A stretch of 64,000 nt of DNA from a bacterium (GCA_017470815.1 JAFUXT010000003.1:1-64000); one strand, 5' to 3'. Positions 10,112 through 18,519 are shown, numbered from the stretch's first letter. The notes: generated by a model not told the origin, from the letters alone. Program-made: numbers and translations.

Positions 10112-11656
10112 TTAACCTTTTCCGTATTGTTCAAGTTGGAACATTCTGAACTGTAGTGCGTGGGTAAGATGTATTGCCGTAATATTTTCGCTTTCGTCAA
10201 GGTCTGCTATGGTGCGTGCAAGTTTTAAAATCCTGTCGTAGCGTCTGCCTGAGAGTTGATATTTTACTATTGCGGTTTTTAAAATTTCTTTTGATTGCTC
10301 ATCTAAAACACAGTATTTTTTTATGAGTTTTGGTGTTAATTCGGAGTTTGTCAGAATATTTTCGTTTTTGTAGCGTGCGCCTTGGATTTGTCTTGCTTTT
10401 ATTACTCTTTTTCTTATGTCTGCCGAACTTTCTTTTGGTGGTTCTGCGTTCAAAAGTTCAGTCGGAGTAAGTCTTGGCACATCAATTTGCAAATCAATTC
10501 TGTCTAACAACGGACCTGATAATTTTGACAAATATCTGCTGATTTGAAAATCAGAACAGGTGCATTGTTTTTCTTTATCGCCCAAAAATCCGCACGGACA
10601 TGGGTTCATAGCACCTAAAAGCATAAATTTTGCAGGATATTTGACAGAATGAGTCGCTCTGGAGATAACAATTTCACCATCTTCAAGCGGTTGTCTTAAT
10701 ACTTCCAAAACTTGTCTTGGAAATTCTACCATTTCGTCTAAAAACAAAACTCCTCTGTGAGCCAAAGTTATTTCACCGGGTTTTGGGTTACTTCCTCCGC
10801 CTATTATTCCGTTTGCTGATGCGGTATGATGTACAGGTCTGTATGGGCGTTTTACAACAAGCGGTTCGTCAGAAGATAAAAGACCTGAAACGCTGTAAAT
10901 TTTGGTAAGTTCAAGTGCTTCTTCAAGTTCAAGAGGCGGAAGAATTGACGGAAAACATTTTGCCATCATTGTTTTGCCTGACCCCGGAGAACCTGTCATA
11001 AGAACATTATGTCCGCCTGCTGCAGCAATTTCTAGTGCTTTTTTGGCTTTTTGCTGACCTTTTACTTCTTTAAAATCAAATATATATTCCTCGTTTGATT
11101 TTTCAACAAGATAATCCTTAACATTAATTTTGGTAACAGGAATTTGAGTGTCTGTGAAATGCGCAACAATTTCACATAAATTCTGCGCGCCGTAAATATT
11201 TACCCCCTCAATCAGTGCCGCTTCTTTGGCGTTTTCTTTCGGGACAATAATATTTGTTACCCCCTGCTCTTTTAAGCCCAAAACAAGCGGTAAAACGCCT
11301 GTAATCGGACGAATTAATCCGTCTAAAGCAAGTTCACCGATAAAGGCATAATTTTCAACTTTTTCTGATGTCAAAACTTCTTCTTCAATTAAAATTCCTA
11401 TGGCAATAGGCAAATCAAAGCCTGTTCCGTTCTTCTTAACATCAGCAGGAGCAAGGTTTACAACAACTTTTTTAGCGGGAAAAGTGTAGCCTGAATTTTT
11501 TATGGCAGATTTTACTCTGTCACGCGCCTCATTTACCGCGGCATCAGGTAATCCTACAACTGCCATACCGGGTAGTGAGTTTATAACATCCGTTTCTACC
11601 CATACTTTATAGGCATTTAAACCTATTACTGTACCTGACTGAACCCTGTTGACCAT
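10112..11656 (-). CDS. comM: ComM/YifB family AAA+ ATPase (Mg-chelatase-like)
   Basis: 514 residues, full length for the family. The N-terminal ~190 residues form the Lon-protease-like fold typical of YifB (VVGLPDAAVNEARDRVKSA). An AAA+ module follows with Walker A GSPGSGKT (~residue 222), Walker B VLFLDE (~305) and the family-specific Cys cluster CPCGF...CTC. A C-terminal Mg-chelatase subdomain carries GRRYDRILKLARTIADL. ComM homologues are hexameric helicases that promote branch migration during natural transformation. The ATG lies exactly six bases after an extended -10 box (TGCTATACT) with no Shine-Dalgarno sequence, so the mRNA is probably leaderless. It is divergent from the M16 gene with a 78-bp shared promoter region. 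Confidence 0.95.
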   Translation of the reverse strand: MVNRVQSGTVIGLNAYKVWVETDVINSLPGMAVVGLPDAAVNEARDRVKSAIKNSGYTFPAKKVVVNLAPADVKKNGTGFDLPIAIGILIEEEVLTSEKVENYAFIGELALDGLIRPITGVLPLVLGLKEQGVTNIIVPKENAKEAALIEGVNIYGAQNLCEIVAHFTDTQIPVTKINVKDYLVEKSNEEYIFDFKEVKGQQKAKKALEIAAAGGHNVLMTGSPGSGKTMMAKCFPSILPPLELEEALELTKIYSVSGLLSSDEPLVVKRPYRPVHHTASANGIIGGGSNPKPGEITLAHRGVLFLDEMVEFPRQVLEVLRQPLEDGEIVISRATHSVKYPAKFMLLGAMNPCPCGFLGDKEKQCTCSDFQISRYLSKLSGPLLDRIDLQIDVPRLTPTELLNAEPPKESSADIRKRVIKARQIQGARYKNENILTNSELTPKLIKKYCVLDEQSKEILKTAIVKYQLSGRRYDRILKLARTIADLDESENITAIHLTHALQFRMFQLEQYGKG

Positions 11657-11662
11657 GGGTTT

Positions 11663-11671
11663 AGTATAGCA
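11663..11671 (-). promoter_or_regulatory. Extended -10 box of comM (leaderless geometry)
   Basis: On the minus strand TGC-TATACT is followed by six bases and then the ATG. A start site seven bases after a -10 hexamer would fall on the A of ATG. Confidence 0.65.
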
Positions 11672-11734
11672 TAATTTTATAAATTTGTCTTTTGTATGTC
11701 GTTATGATAAACTCAAATTATAAGAGAGGCGGTT

Positions 11735-12952
11735 ATGACAGAAGTTTCTAAATTACAAAATAATGTTCAATTTATATATAAGCAAAATAAAAATACCCCG
11801 AGAATGGCTTTATGCCTTAATTTTTCGATAAACCAACCGGAAGAAACTCCGGGTATATATACTCTTATGGCAAGATTATTGCTTCAAGGAACAAAAAAAT
11901 ATAATTCCGAACAACTTGCAACTGAATTTGAAAAATATGCAATTGATTTTTCAAGTGAGTTATTTCCAAATTATTTACGAATTAAATTTGTCTGTCTAAA
12001 TGAAGATTTTTCAAAAGCACTTGAACTTATGGATGATATTTTGAAAAATTCTACATTTGAAGAATTTGAAAAAGAAAGAACAAAACTCGTCGGAGAAATT
12101 TCTGCTGAACTTGATTCTCCACGTACTACCGCAATGGATGCTTATTATCGTGAAATGTTTGAAAATCACTATTACGGCAATTCGCTCGTTCGTATTTTAG
12201 ATAATATCGGCAAAGTTACAAAAGAAGATGTTGTAAATTTGTTCAAGTATATTTTGAATAACAGTAAAAAAAGTTTGGCAGTTGTAGGCACGCTTGATAA
12301 GGGTAAAATATTTGATCAAATAAATGAAACTCTCGGCAAATTACCTATTTCTACAGCAGGTAACTTTATGATACCAAAACCAAAACTTGAAACGGTTAAA
12401 ATTGCGCAAAATACCCGTGCTGATTTAAATCAGGCGCATATTATTAAAGGTTGGCTGCTGCCGACTTATGGTGAGGTTGATTATCCTGCTATTGTGCTTT
12501 TGAATATTATTTTAGGTTCAAGCGGTTTGAGTTCAAGATTGTTTTTGGAATTGCGTGATAAAAAAGGACTTGCTTATGTCGTTCGCAGTTCTTATGAAAC
12601 GTATAAACTTGCAGGGAATTTCATGATTTATATTGCTACTGCCCCGACAAATATTGATACTTGTCTGAAAGGATTTAATGAAGAAATAGAAAAGATTAAA
12701 TCTGCTCCTGTGAGTCAGGAAGAACTTGAAAATGCAAAAACAAATATTGTCGGTAAGTATGAATTTCTTGAGGAAACGAACATTCAACAGGCATGTTCTT
12801 ATGCAAAATTCGATGTTTTAGGCTTGGGTTATAATTATTCAGATAACATCAAACAACAGGTTCAGTCTGTTACTGCTGATGAAATTCTCAAATGCGCACA
12901 AAAGTACTTTGTGGATGATAAGTATGTTTTATCTGTGATTAAACCTGAATAA
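11735..12952 (+). CDS. M16-family peptidase homologue lacking the zinc motif
   Basis: 405 residues, the length of one M16B subunit with its two homologous domains. In active members the first domain carries HxxEH; here the equivalent segment reads TLMARLLLQGTKKYNSE, with no His-Glu-His, so zinc catalysis is not expected. The second domain keeps the R...Y signature in LRDKKGLAY followed by GNFMIYIATAP. M16B enzymes are often heterodimers of an HxxEH subunit and an R/Y subunit, so this is most likely the R/Y partner. No HxxEH partner lies in this window. No signal peptide is visible. The ATG has GAGAGGCGG upstream. Confidence 0.85.
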   Translation: MTEVSKLQNNVQFIYKQNKNTPRMALCLNFSINQPEETPGIYTLMARLLLQGTKKYNSEQLATEFEKYAIDFSSELFPNYLRIKFVCLNEDFSKALELMDDILKNSTFEEFEKERTKLVGEISAELDSPRTTAMDAYYREMFENHYYGNSLVRILDNIGKVTKEDVVNLFKYILNNSKKSLAVVGTLDKGKIFDQINETLGKLPISTAGNFMIPKPKLETVKIAQNTRADLNQAHIIKGWLLPTYGEVDYPAIVLLNIILGSSGLSSRLFLELRDKKGLAYVVRSSYETYKLAGNFMIYIATAPTNIDTCLKGFNEEIEKIKSAPVSQEELENAKTNIVGKYEFLEETNIQQACSYAKFDVLGLGYNYSDNIKQQVQSVTADEILKCAQKYFVDDKYVLSVIKPE

Positions 12953-12985
12953 ATATTTAGTTTTGTAAACATTATTTTCAAATTA

Positions 12986-13013
12986 ATCAATTTCTGAAAT
13001 TGATGATTCTTTT
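12986..13013 (+). terminator. Probable terminator after the M16 homologue
   Basis: An ATCAATTT / AAATTGAT stem with a 3-base loop (12986-13004) is followed by GATTCTTTTTG. Confidence 0.5.
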
Positions 13014-13047
13014 TGTTGGTACCAAAGTAAAGAAAGCAGGTTAAAAA

Positions 13048-13194
13048 ATGTGTGCTAATGAAATGTTGATGCCAATTGAAGAAATTGATGAAAATATTGT
13101 AGAAAAATACAATGACGAACTTCAACAGGAGCGTATTGAATCTTCAATGGTTGATATTATTGAAAATTTAGAAAAATTATATTTTATCGATTAA
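13048..13194 (+). CDS. Small acidic protein, 48 residues
   Basis: ATG at 13048 is preceded by GCAGG eight bases upstream; the frame ends at TAA 13192-13194. The product begins MCANEMLMPIEEIDENIV and is strongly acidic and helical in character (EQ-rich middle, then IIENLEKLYFID). No family recognised. It stands alone between a terminator-like hairpin and the M48-like gene's leader. Support is the ribosome-binding site and the non-random composition. Confidence 0.5.
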   Translation: MCANEMLMPIEEIDENIVEKYNDELQQERIESSMVDIIENLEKLYFID

Positions 13195-13268
13195 ATAATA
13201 CCTTTTACAAAAAAAATATTTGGTCTAAAATATTGTTGTGTATTGAATAAATACGGATATTATATAGA

Positions 13269-13292
13269 GTAGGTCGGCTTTACCAAGCCGAC
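13269..13292 (+). repeat. Interspersed palindrome, GTCGGC type
   Basis: GTAG precedes a perfect 8-bp stem, GTCGGCTT / AAGCCGAC, with a 4-base loop. Related copies lie at 15213 and 32894. It sits in the leader of the M48-like gene, 24 bases before the start codon. Confidence 0.7.
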
Positions 13293-13316
13293 AAAGATAA
13301 TTAAGGAGAAAGTTTT

Positions 13317-14126
13317 ATGAAAAAGGTATTATTAAGTCTTTTTGTTGCAATAGCGGTTGGAATACCTTCATTTGCTGCAACAACTTACAACCCTGCATCT
13401 AAAGTACAGGAAGTCGGAGAAAAATTGCTTACCAAAAGCGGTATTCCTGCAACGAATGTAAAATTTACGGTTGTTTCTGATACTCCAAACAATTCTGAAT
13501 TTATCTCAACAAAAGTAGTTAATGTATCAAGTGCGGAACTTGCTTTTGCAGGTAATGACAACGAAACAGCAGCAGTTGTTGCAAATCAGTTAGGTCACAT
13601 CATTTTTGGTCATGCTTCAAAAAATAAGGTTATGAATTTGCTTCAATCTACAACAAACACAAATATTACAACATCTGCAACGGTTCAGACCTTTGCATCT
13701 AACTATCAGACTACAAAAGAAGATAAAGAAGCAGATTTGGTTGCGGTTAATTTGATGGTCGCAGCAGGATATAATCCGCTTGCTGCAATTGTTGTTTACA
13801 CAAAACAAACAGGCACATATTGGGATACAATCATAGGTCGTCCTGCAAATGCTGAAAAAGCATTGAATATCTATGATTACATTGCTTATGTATATCCTGA
13901 AAAATTGAAAGTCGGCTATGGCTGCAACGAATACAGAAACTTTTTAACCTACGCTCAAAGCGCAACAGAAACAAGAAATGCCAACAAAAAATTGGTTAAA
14001 AAACACGACAAAACATACAAAAAAGCACAAAAAACAACCGCTGATAAGATTGCAAAATTCAAAATCAGAGGCGGTATAAGCGGTTGGGATGCGGTTTACG
14101 GATTGTTAAACGCTCCTCAACAATAG
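13317..14126 (+). CDS. Secreted M48-like protein with altered zinc motif
   Basis: 269 residues with a signal peptide (MKKVLLSLFVAIAVGIPSFA). The central part resembles M48/YfgC-type peptidases: a helix with NQLGHIIFGH where active members have HELxHxxxGH, then KEADLVAVNLMVAAGYNP matching the usual EADxxG...AGYDP glutamate ligand. The first His is Asn (AAT) and the catalytic Glu is Gln (CAG), so two essential residues are replaced while the surrounding fold signature stays. This is probably a pseudo-peptidase, perhaps a periplasmic binding protein or chaperone. The C-terminal ~70 residues are Lys-rich and helical. AAGGAG lies 10 bases upstream of the ATG. Confidence 0.8.
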   Translation: MKKVLLSLFVAIAVGIPSFAATTYNPASKVQEVGEKLLTKSGIPATNVKFTVVSDTPNNSEFISTKVVNVSSAELAFAGNDNETAAVVANQLGHIIFGHASKNKVMNLLQSTTNTNITTSATVQTFASNYQTTKEDKEADLVAVNLMVAAGYNPLAAIVVYTKQTGTYWDTIIGRPANAEKALNIYDYIAYVYPEKLKVGYGCNEYRNFLTYAQSATETRNANKKLVKKHDKTYKKAQKTTADKIAKFKIRGGISGWDAVYGLLNAPQQ

Positions 14127-14133
14127 AGTTTAT

Positions 14134-14186
14134 GTAGTTGGGGTTTCAACCCCAACTTTTTTTGTTGGGCTGAAAGCCCAACTTAC
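14134..14186. repeat. Interspersed double-hairpin repeat R1, copy 1
   Basis: Two adjacent hairpins: GTTGGGG..CCCCAAC and GTTGGGC..GCCCAAC, separated by seven T and ending CTTAC. It is the reverse complement of the copies at 21178 and 27645. The T-run after the first hairpin could also act as a terminator for the M48-like gene. Confidence 0.85.
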
Positions 14187-14196
14187 GGATTACAGT

Positions 14197-14314
14197 ATAA
14201 AAAGCGAGAACTTTGTCATTCTGAATGTCAATAATGTTTCAGGATCTCACCCCGACCATACAATATGGGAATTTTAACGGAGTACTTCAGAATCTTAAAA
14301 TTCTCGCTTTTTAT
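14197..14314. terminator. Bidirectional terminator with a repeat-filled loop
   Basis: Perfect 14-bp arms (ATAAAAAGCGAGAA at 14197-14210; its complement at 14301-14314) lie between the converging M48-like and rpsR genes. The ~90-base loop holds a GTCATTCTGAA...CAGAATCT repeat. A normal terminator loop is a few bases, so the repeat seems to have been inserted into the loop. Confidence 0.55.
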
Positions 14315-14335
14315 CTGAATTAATTAAAAATCAAA

Positions 14336-14563
14336 TTAATCGAAAACATAACTGATAATTGCGGCTTCTCTTGCTTGTTTGATAGCCTTTGCAATCATTC
14401 TTTGGTGTTTTGCACAGTTGCCTGTTATTCTTCTTGGAATGATTTTGCCTGCTTCAGTTAAGTATCTTCTCAATTTTGAAGCATCTTTGTAATCGATTGA
14501 TTCGATTTTGTCAGCACATAATGAACAATTTTTGTGCTTTTTCTTATCGTCTGTTTTTGCCAT
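14336..14563 (-). CDS. rpsR: Ribosomal protein bS18
   Basis: 75 residues from MAKTDDKKKHK, the usual length. CSLCADK carries the zinc-type Cys pair, and YLTEAGKIIPRRITGNCAKHQR is the diagnostic S18 core. It binds 16S rRNA with S6 in the 30S platform. An upstream in-frame ATG (14617) would add 18 residues not seen in S18; the 14563 start is preceded by AGAAAGG. It is last in the rpsF-ssb-rpsR order, but an unusually long 216-bp spacer separates it from ssb. Confidence 0.95.
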   Translation of the reverse strand: MAKTDDKKKHKNCSLCADKIESIDYKDASKLRRYLTEAGKIIPRRITGNCAKHQRMIAKAIKQAREAAIISYVFD

Positions 14564-14779
14564 GTTTTTATTTGCCTTTCTAGCCTTATTATCTATTTGT
14601 ATGGCATGTATGCCCATACATACTATATACTTTTTTGTATTCTTTCCGCCTGTGCAATCAAAGATTGCTTCGTTCGCTTCATTCTCATTTCGCTCACAAC
14701 GGCGGTGGTGTTATGTTTCGAGCCCTGCTTGTCTTGCTAATCGCAAGCCAACACCGGCACTCCACATCGGCTCACGCCT
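14564..14779. other. Structured, GC-richer spacer between ssb and rpsR
   Basis: No convincing gene on either strand. It contains several short hairpins (GCAATC-AAA-GATTGC near 14655; CTTGC/GCAAG near 14740; a GTATG..CATAC pair near 14610) and looks richer in GC than its neighbours. It resembles a repeat insertion into the operon. Confidence 0.4.
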
Positions 14780-15193
14780 TTAGAACGGAATCTCACCGTC
14801 ATCCATCAAAACTTCAGTCTCAGAAGTGCCTGATGAATCCATATCGCCAAAACTGAGGATATCACCGTCCTGATGAACTTCTGAACCTGCTGAACTTCCG
14901 CCCATCAGTTCTATAGATGATGCTTCAATCTCAAAAACTTTTTTCTCTGTTCCGTCATCAAGTTTGCTGACTCCGGTTTGTAATCTTCCGCCTACCAAAA
15001 CTTTTTGGTTTTTAGACAGGGTTTCAATTACATCAGACAAAGCCTGTCTTTTTGAAATTACTCTGACAAGTGTTTCTTCTCCGCCTTCGCCAATATTCAT
15101 TACAAATGACGAAACTGCAATATTGTTTTGAGTATATCCTGTTTTTGGTTCTCTGTATACTATGCCTGTTACTGCTGCTTTTGCTAAAGTCAT
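14780..15193 (-). CDS. ssb: Single-stranded DNA-binding protein
   Basis: 137 residues. An OB fold opens with MTLAKAAVTGIVYREPKTGYT and continues with FVMNIGEGGEETLVRVISKRQALSDVIE and GRLQTGV. The acidic tip DDGEIPF is the SSB tail that binds replication and repair partners; the tail linker is short and acidic. SSB coats single-stranded DNA during replication. The position between rpsF and rpsR is the conserved bacterial order. AAGGAAG precedes the ATG, and a GTCGGC palindrome lies 20 bases upstream. Confidence 0.95.
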   Translation of the reverse strand: MTLAKAAVTGIVYREPKTGYTQNNIAVSSFVMNIGEGGEETLVRVISKRQALSDVIETLSKNQKVLVGGRLQTGVSKLDDGTEKKVFEIEASSIELMGGSSAGSEVHQDGDILSFGDMDSSGTSETEVLMDDGEIPF

Positions 15194-15212
15194 AAATACT
15201 TCCTTTTATGGT

Positions 15213-15236
15213 TGTCGGCATTACTATGCCGACCTG
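15213..15236 (-). repeat. Interspersed palindrome, GTCGGC type
   Basis: GTCGGCAT / ATGCCGAC with a 4-base loop, then CTGC. It lies in the rpsF-ssb spacer, directly upstream of the ssb ribosome-binding site. Confidence 0.65.
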
Positions 15237-15285
15237 CTGCTTATTAAGAAATTCTTCCCTCTTCAAAGGTAGGGGGGAAAGTTTA

Positions 15286-15585
15286 TTATACGGAAGCCTT
15301 TTCTGAAACTTCCATAAACATTGTTCTTAAGATGTTATCGTTTAATCTTAATTGTCTTTTGAATTCAGCAACTTTGTCAGCAGGTAACGACAAAATTGTT
15401 GTTGCAAAATATCCGTCTCTGAAGTTTTGGATATCATAAGCAAGTTTTTTTCTGCCTGCTTTATCAACAGATTCAACGCTTCCGCCGAATTCGGTAATAA
15501 CAGAGTTGATTTTTTCAATAATTTTATCAACTTCTTCAGCATCAAGATTTGGCTTGAATACGCTCATTAATTCGTATTTTCTCAT
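15286..15585 (-). CDS. rpsF: Ribosomal protein bS6
   Basis: 99 residues. MRKYELMSVFKPNLD, GRKKLAYDIQNFRDGYF and the C-terminal LRLNDNILRTMFMEV segment are typical of S6, which pairs with S18 on the 30S subunit. AAGGAGAAATG-type spacing supports the start. It is first gene of the rpsF-ssb-rpsR unit, 65 bp after dapF on the same strand. Confidence 0.95.
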   Translation of the reverse strand: MRKYELMSVFKPNLDAEEVDKIIEKINSVITEFGGSVESVDKAGRKKLAYDIQNFRDGYFATTILSLPADKVAEFKRQLRLNDNILRTMFMEVSEKASV

Positions 15586-15650
15586 TTTACATTTCTCCTT
15601 TTACTATTTATATTGTGTATGGTCTAATCTTATCATGAAAAAAAATTTAA

Positions 15651-16475
15651 TTACAACATGAAATCTGCTTTAAATGTATATTGAGCAGGTCCGATTAAAT
15701 ATATATCTTGATTAGGGTTATCTTTAGAGCCTTCCCATTCTATATTTACAACTCCTCCGGGTAAATTAACCTTTACATTATTATCTGTTAAGTTATTTAA
15801 AACGCTTGCAACAACACTTGCGCAGGCACCTGTTCCGCAGGCAAGAGTTATTCCGCAGCCTCTTTCAAATACAGCCATTTCAATTTCATTTTCAGAAATT
15901 ACTTTTACAAATTCTACATTGGTTTTTTGCGGAAAATACGGGTGTTTTTCAAGTTCCGGCCCGTATTTTTTTGCCATCTCAAGTGGTGTATTGTCCGTAA
16001 ATATTACACAATGCGGGTTTCCCATTGATACGGGAGTAATTTTGAAATCACCTATTTGTTTTTCTCCTTTAAACGGTATATCCGATTCGTTAAGTATCGG
16101 TTTGCCCATATTGACTTTAATCAGACCGTTATCAAGAATTCCAGGTTTTTTAATTCCTGCAAGTGTTTTAACGGAAAACGATTTTTTATTAACTAAACCC
16201 TTATCATAAGCATATTTTGCAAAACATCTCATACCGTTTCCGCACATTTGAGCGGTTGTACCGTCTGAATTGTAATAACGCCATTCAATATCGGCATCAT
16301 TTCCGTCATAAGGTACAGGAATAATAAGTCCGTCCGCACCAATCCCAAAATGCCTGTCACATAGTCGTTTTGACAATTCTTCAAGTGCCATCCCCGTTTT
16401 TGTGTACTCCTCATAATCCATAAAGACAAAATCGTTTCCGCAGCCGTGCATTTTGGTTATCTTAATATTAGTCAT
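15651..16475 (-). CDS. dapF: Diaminopimelate epimerase
   Basis: 274 residues, normal length. It converts LL- to meso-diaminopimelate for lysine and peptidoglycan synthesis by a two-cysteine mechanism. Both catalytic cysteines are present: C78 in MCGNGMRC and the one in ACGTGACAS (~residue 217). MHGCGNDF at the start and GNPHCV are further family motifs. GAGAGG precedes the ATG; a TGTTATAAT promoter element is visible ~30 bases upstream. It is cytoplasmic and lies upstream of rpsF. Confidence 0.96.
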   Translation of the reverse strand: MTNIKITKMHGCGNDFVFMDYEEYTKTGMALEELSKRLCDRHFGIGADGLIIPVPYDGNDADIEWRYYNSDGTTAQMCGNGMRCFAKYAYDKGLVNKKSFSVKTLAGIKKPGILDNGLIKVNMGKPILNESDIPFKGEKQIGDFKITPVSMGNPHCVIFTDNTPLEMAKKYGPELEKHPYFPQKTNVEFVKVISENEIEMAVFERGCGITLACGTGACASVVASVLNNLTDNNVKVNLPGGVVNIEWEGSKDNPNQDIYLIGPAQYTFKADFML

Positions 16476-16517
16476 AATTTACCTCTCAATAAAGTAAATT
16501 ATAACATAAATACTTCA

Positions 16518-17144
16518 TTACGCACTATAAACAAGACCTTTTGGGGCTAAATCGCTTTGCTGATTCTGATTTTGGAATAAATGAACAATGCTTTCGTGTT
16601 GTTGTTTTTCTTCCATTTCTGCTTTTTCGTTTGCGGCTTTTAATTTTGAAGCAAATGTCTTTGCAATTTTATAACCGATGGTTGATGCACCGATTGAACC
16701 GATAACAAATGCAATTCCCCTTACAATCGGCATCCATTTTTTGTTTATAGGTAAATTTTTCAAAACATTGTCTAAGTTTTTTTTCATCCAACCCTCCATT
16801 GCAAACATCGCCGCTAAATTCCCTGCTTCTGCAATGACTGTGGATTGTTTATCTTCTGAAGTTAAAACATTAATACCGCTTGATACAACAATTAACGGGT
16901 TCACATTTTCACTTGCAAATTTTACACCTTTAGAAATTCCGTTGAAAACTTTATCATTTTGAGCAACTGTTTTGAAAGCGTTTACTGCACTTTTTGCACC
17001 TTTACCGAAAATATTATCGTATTCACAGATTTGTTTAACAACTTTTGCACCCTGACCGATAGCAACAAAACCACGCCCGCCTTCGCCGTTTTGGGCACGA
17101 TTTCCGTTTCTTAAAAAGAATAACACTGTTGAAAAATCAATCAT
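16518..17144 (-). CDS. Unknown protein with hydrophobic segments
   Basis: 208 residues, no recognised family. A Gly-rich N-terminal part (EGGRGFVAIGQG) is followed by amphipathic helices and two moderately hydrophobic stretches, NPLIVVSSGINVL and MPIVRGIAFVIGSIGASTIGYKIA. The C-terminus is Glu/Gln rich and probably cytoplasmic (NEKAEMEEKQQHES). There is no signal peptide. The sequence style resembles the 49420-51471 protein (hydrophobic glycine-rich helices in a soluble protein), which hints at a lineage-specific family. dapF follows after 42 bp. Confidence 0.6.
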   Translation of the reverse strand: MIDFSTVLFFLRNGNRAQNGEGGRGFVAIGQGAKVVKQICEYDNIFGKGAKSAVNAFKTVAQNDKVFNGISKGVKFASENVNPLIVVSSGINVLTSEDKQSTVIAEAGNLAAMFAMEGWMKKNLDNVLKNLPINKKWMPIVRGIAFVIGSIGASTIGYKIAKTFASKLKAANEKAEMEEKQQHESIVHLFQNQNQQSDLAPKGLVYSA

Positions 17145-17286
17145 GAATACACAAAACCTTTCACACTACTTACATTTATATAAAGTATTTTTTTATTTGT
17201 GAATTGCATGTATTAACAATTTTGTTACATTTGTTTATGAAATATGAAAAATCATACAAATGCTTTATTATTATTTTAAATTACTT

Positions 17287-17295
17287 TGGTATAAT
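17287..17295 (+). promoter_or_regulatory. Extended -10 box (leaderless geometry)
   Basis: TGG-TATAAT is followed by TATTTT and the ATG at 17302. Confidence 0.65.
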
Positions 17296-17301
17296 TATTT
17301 T

Positions 17302-18519
17302 ATGTTTGATTTATCATCACCAACTACATATATTCCAACGATATTTTTGATACTTGTCGGGGCATTTGTATCATATTTATGGAAAGATGCCCGCAAAAAT
17401 ACGCATGAACATACATGGGAATTGCCATATTTTGATGAAATTGCATTGTCAATGAATTATATAAACAGGAACATTCTCCCGGACGGAAGATTTCAGTACA
17501 GACACAATGTTGATCCTGAGATTACATATAAAAATGACATATATAATTCTCTGCGCCATGCAGGAACCTTGTATGCAATGTATGAATATGAAAAAGTCGG
17601 ACTTGAGACAAAATTTAAAGAAAACAGATTGCTTTCTTCCAAATACTTTATTGACAGGTATGTTAGAAATCTTGACGATAACAGGTATGTAGTAGTTTCT
17701 TTCCCTGAAGAAGAAGGAATTAAATTCCATATTGCAAAATCAGGTGCGGCAGGTGTTGCATTATGCGCTTTGTGTAATCTTTACGAAGAAAAAGAGATTG
17801 AACTTCCTGTATTAAGAGGTTTGGGAGAATTTCTACTTTCCATGACAGATGAAGAAGGGAATGTCTGGGCTTATTACAATCTTGAAACAAATACTATTGA
17901 CAAGGAAGCAGAAGCGATATTTTATCCCGGAGAAGCCGCTGCCGGTTTATTCCATTTATACGAAATAGACCCTCAACAAAAATGGCTTGATGCGATTATG
18001 AAAATCATAATGAATATTGTGCATACAAGAAAGGGCATGAATTTGGATATTCCGTTTGACCATTGGTCTGTTATGGTAATTAAGAATTTACTGTTCAAAT
18101 TGCTTGTAAAAGACCCTGCTGATGCTGATGAAATGCGTGCTTATGCAGAACAAATGGCAATTCCTGTGCTGAGCAATCAGATTACGAATCCCAAAAACAG
18201 TTATTACGGCGGTTTTATTGATAATATTCGTCCTTGCAGTTTGGGGACTGTTATGGAAGGACTTGCATATATTTATTATTGTACCGAAAATGAGCAGTTA
18301 AAAATGATTATAAACAAGGCTTTGTCTATCGGAAATTATTTTCTTGCAAGAGTTCAGGTCAAAACAGGTGTTCATGCAGGCGGTTTGCCTAATTCTGCCA
18401 ATTGGGTTAAGCCAGGTGTTACTCCTAATGCAAGCATTATAAGAATTGATAATGTTCAACATGTAGTTTTAGGTTGGCTTAGATACCAAAGTATTTTAAA
18501 AATTACAGGCAAGTATTAA
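17302..18519 (+). CDS. Membrane-anchored six-hairpin (alpha/alpha-barrel) protein
   Basis: 405 residues from MFDLSSPTTYIP. An earlier in-frame ATG at 17260 lies upstream of the promoter's -10 box and is unlikely. A single N-terminal membrane helix (IPTIFLILVGAFVSYLW) is followed by ~370 residues of repeated helix pairs, including RHAGTLYAMYEYEK, EAIFYPGEAAAGLFHLYEID and a C-terminal HVVLGWLRYQSIL. This pattern is that of alpha/alpha toroids such as glycoside hydrolases, lyases and epimerases. An envelope sugar-polymer enzyme is plausible, but I cannot identify catalytic residues. It converges with the GGDEF gene, overlapping it by 17 bp. Confidence 0.7.
   Translation: MFDLSSPTTYIPTIFLILVGAFVSYLWKDARKNTHEHTWELPYFDEIALSMNYINRNILPDGRFQYRHNVDPEITYKNDIYNSLRHAGTLYAMYEYEKVGLETKFKENRLLSSKYFIDRYVRNLDDNRYVVVSFPEEEGIKFHIAKSGAAGVALCALCNLYEEKEIELPVLRGLGEFLLSMTDEEGNVWAYYNLETNTIDKEAEAIFYPGEAAAGLFHLYEIDPQQKWLDAIMKIIMNIVHTRKGMNLDIPFDHWSVMVIKNLLFKLLVKDPADADEMRAYAEQMAIPVLSNQITNPKNSYYGGFIDNIRPCSLGTVMEGLAYIYYCTENEQLKMIINKALSIGNYFLARVQVKTGVHAGGLPNSANWVKPGVTPNASIIRIDNVQHVVLGWLRYQSILKITGKY

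Noticed and set aside
14508-14856. Plus-strand ORFs across rpsR-ssb
   Set aside because: They overlap rpsR and the ssb tail antisense and have Cys/Phe-rich shadow composition.
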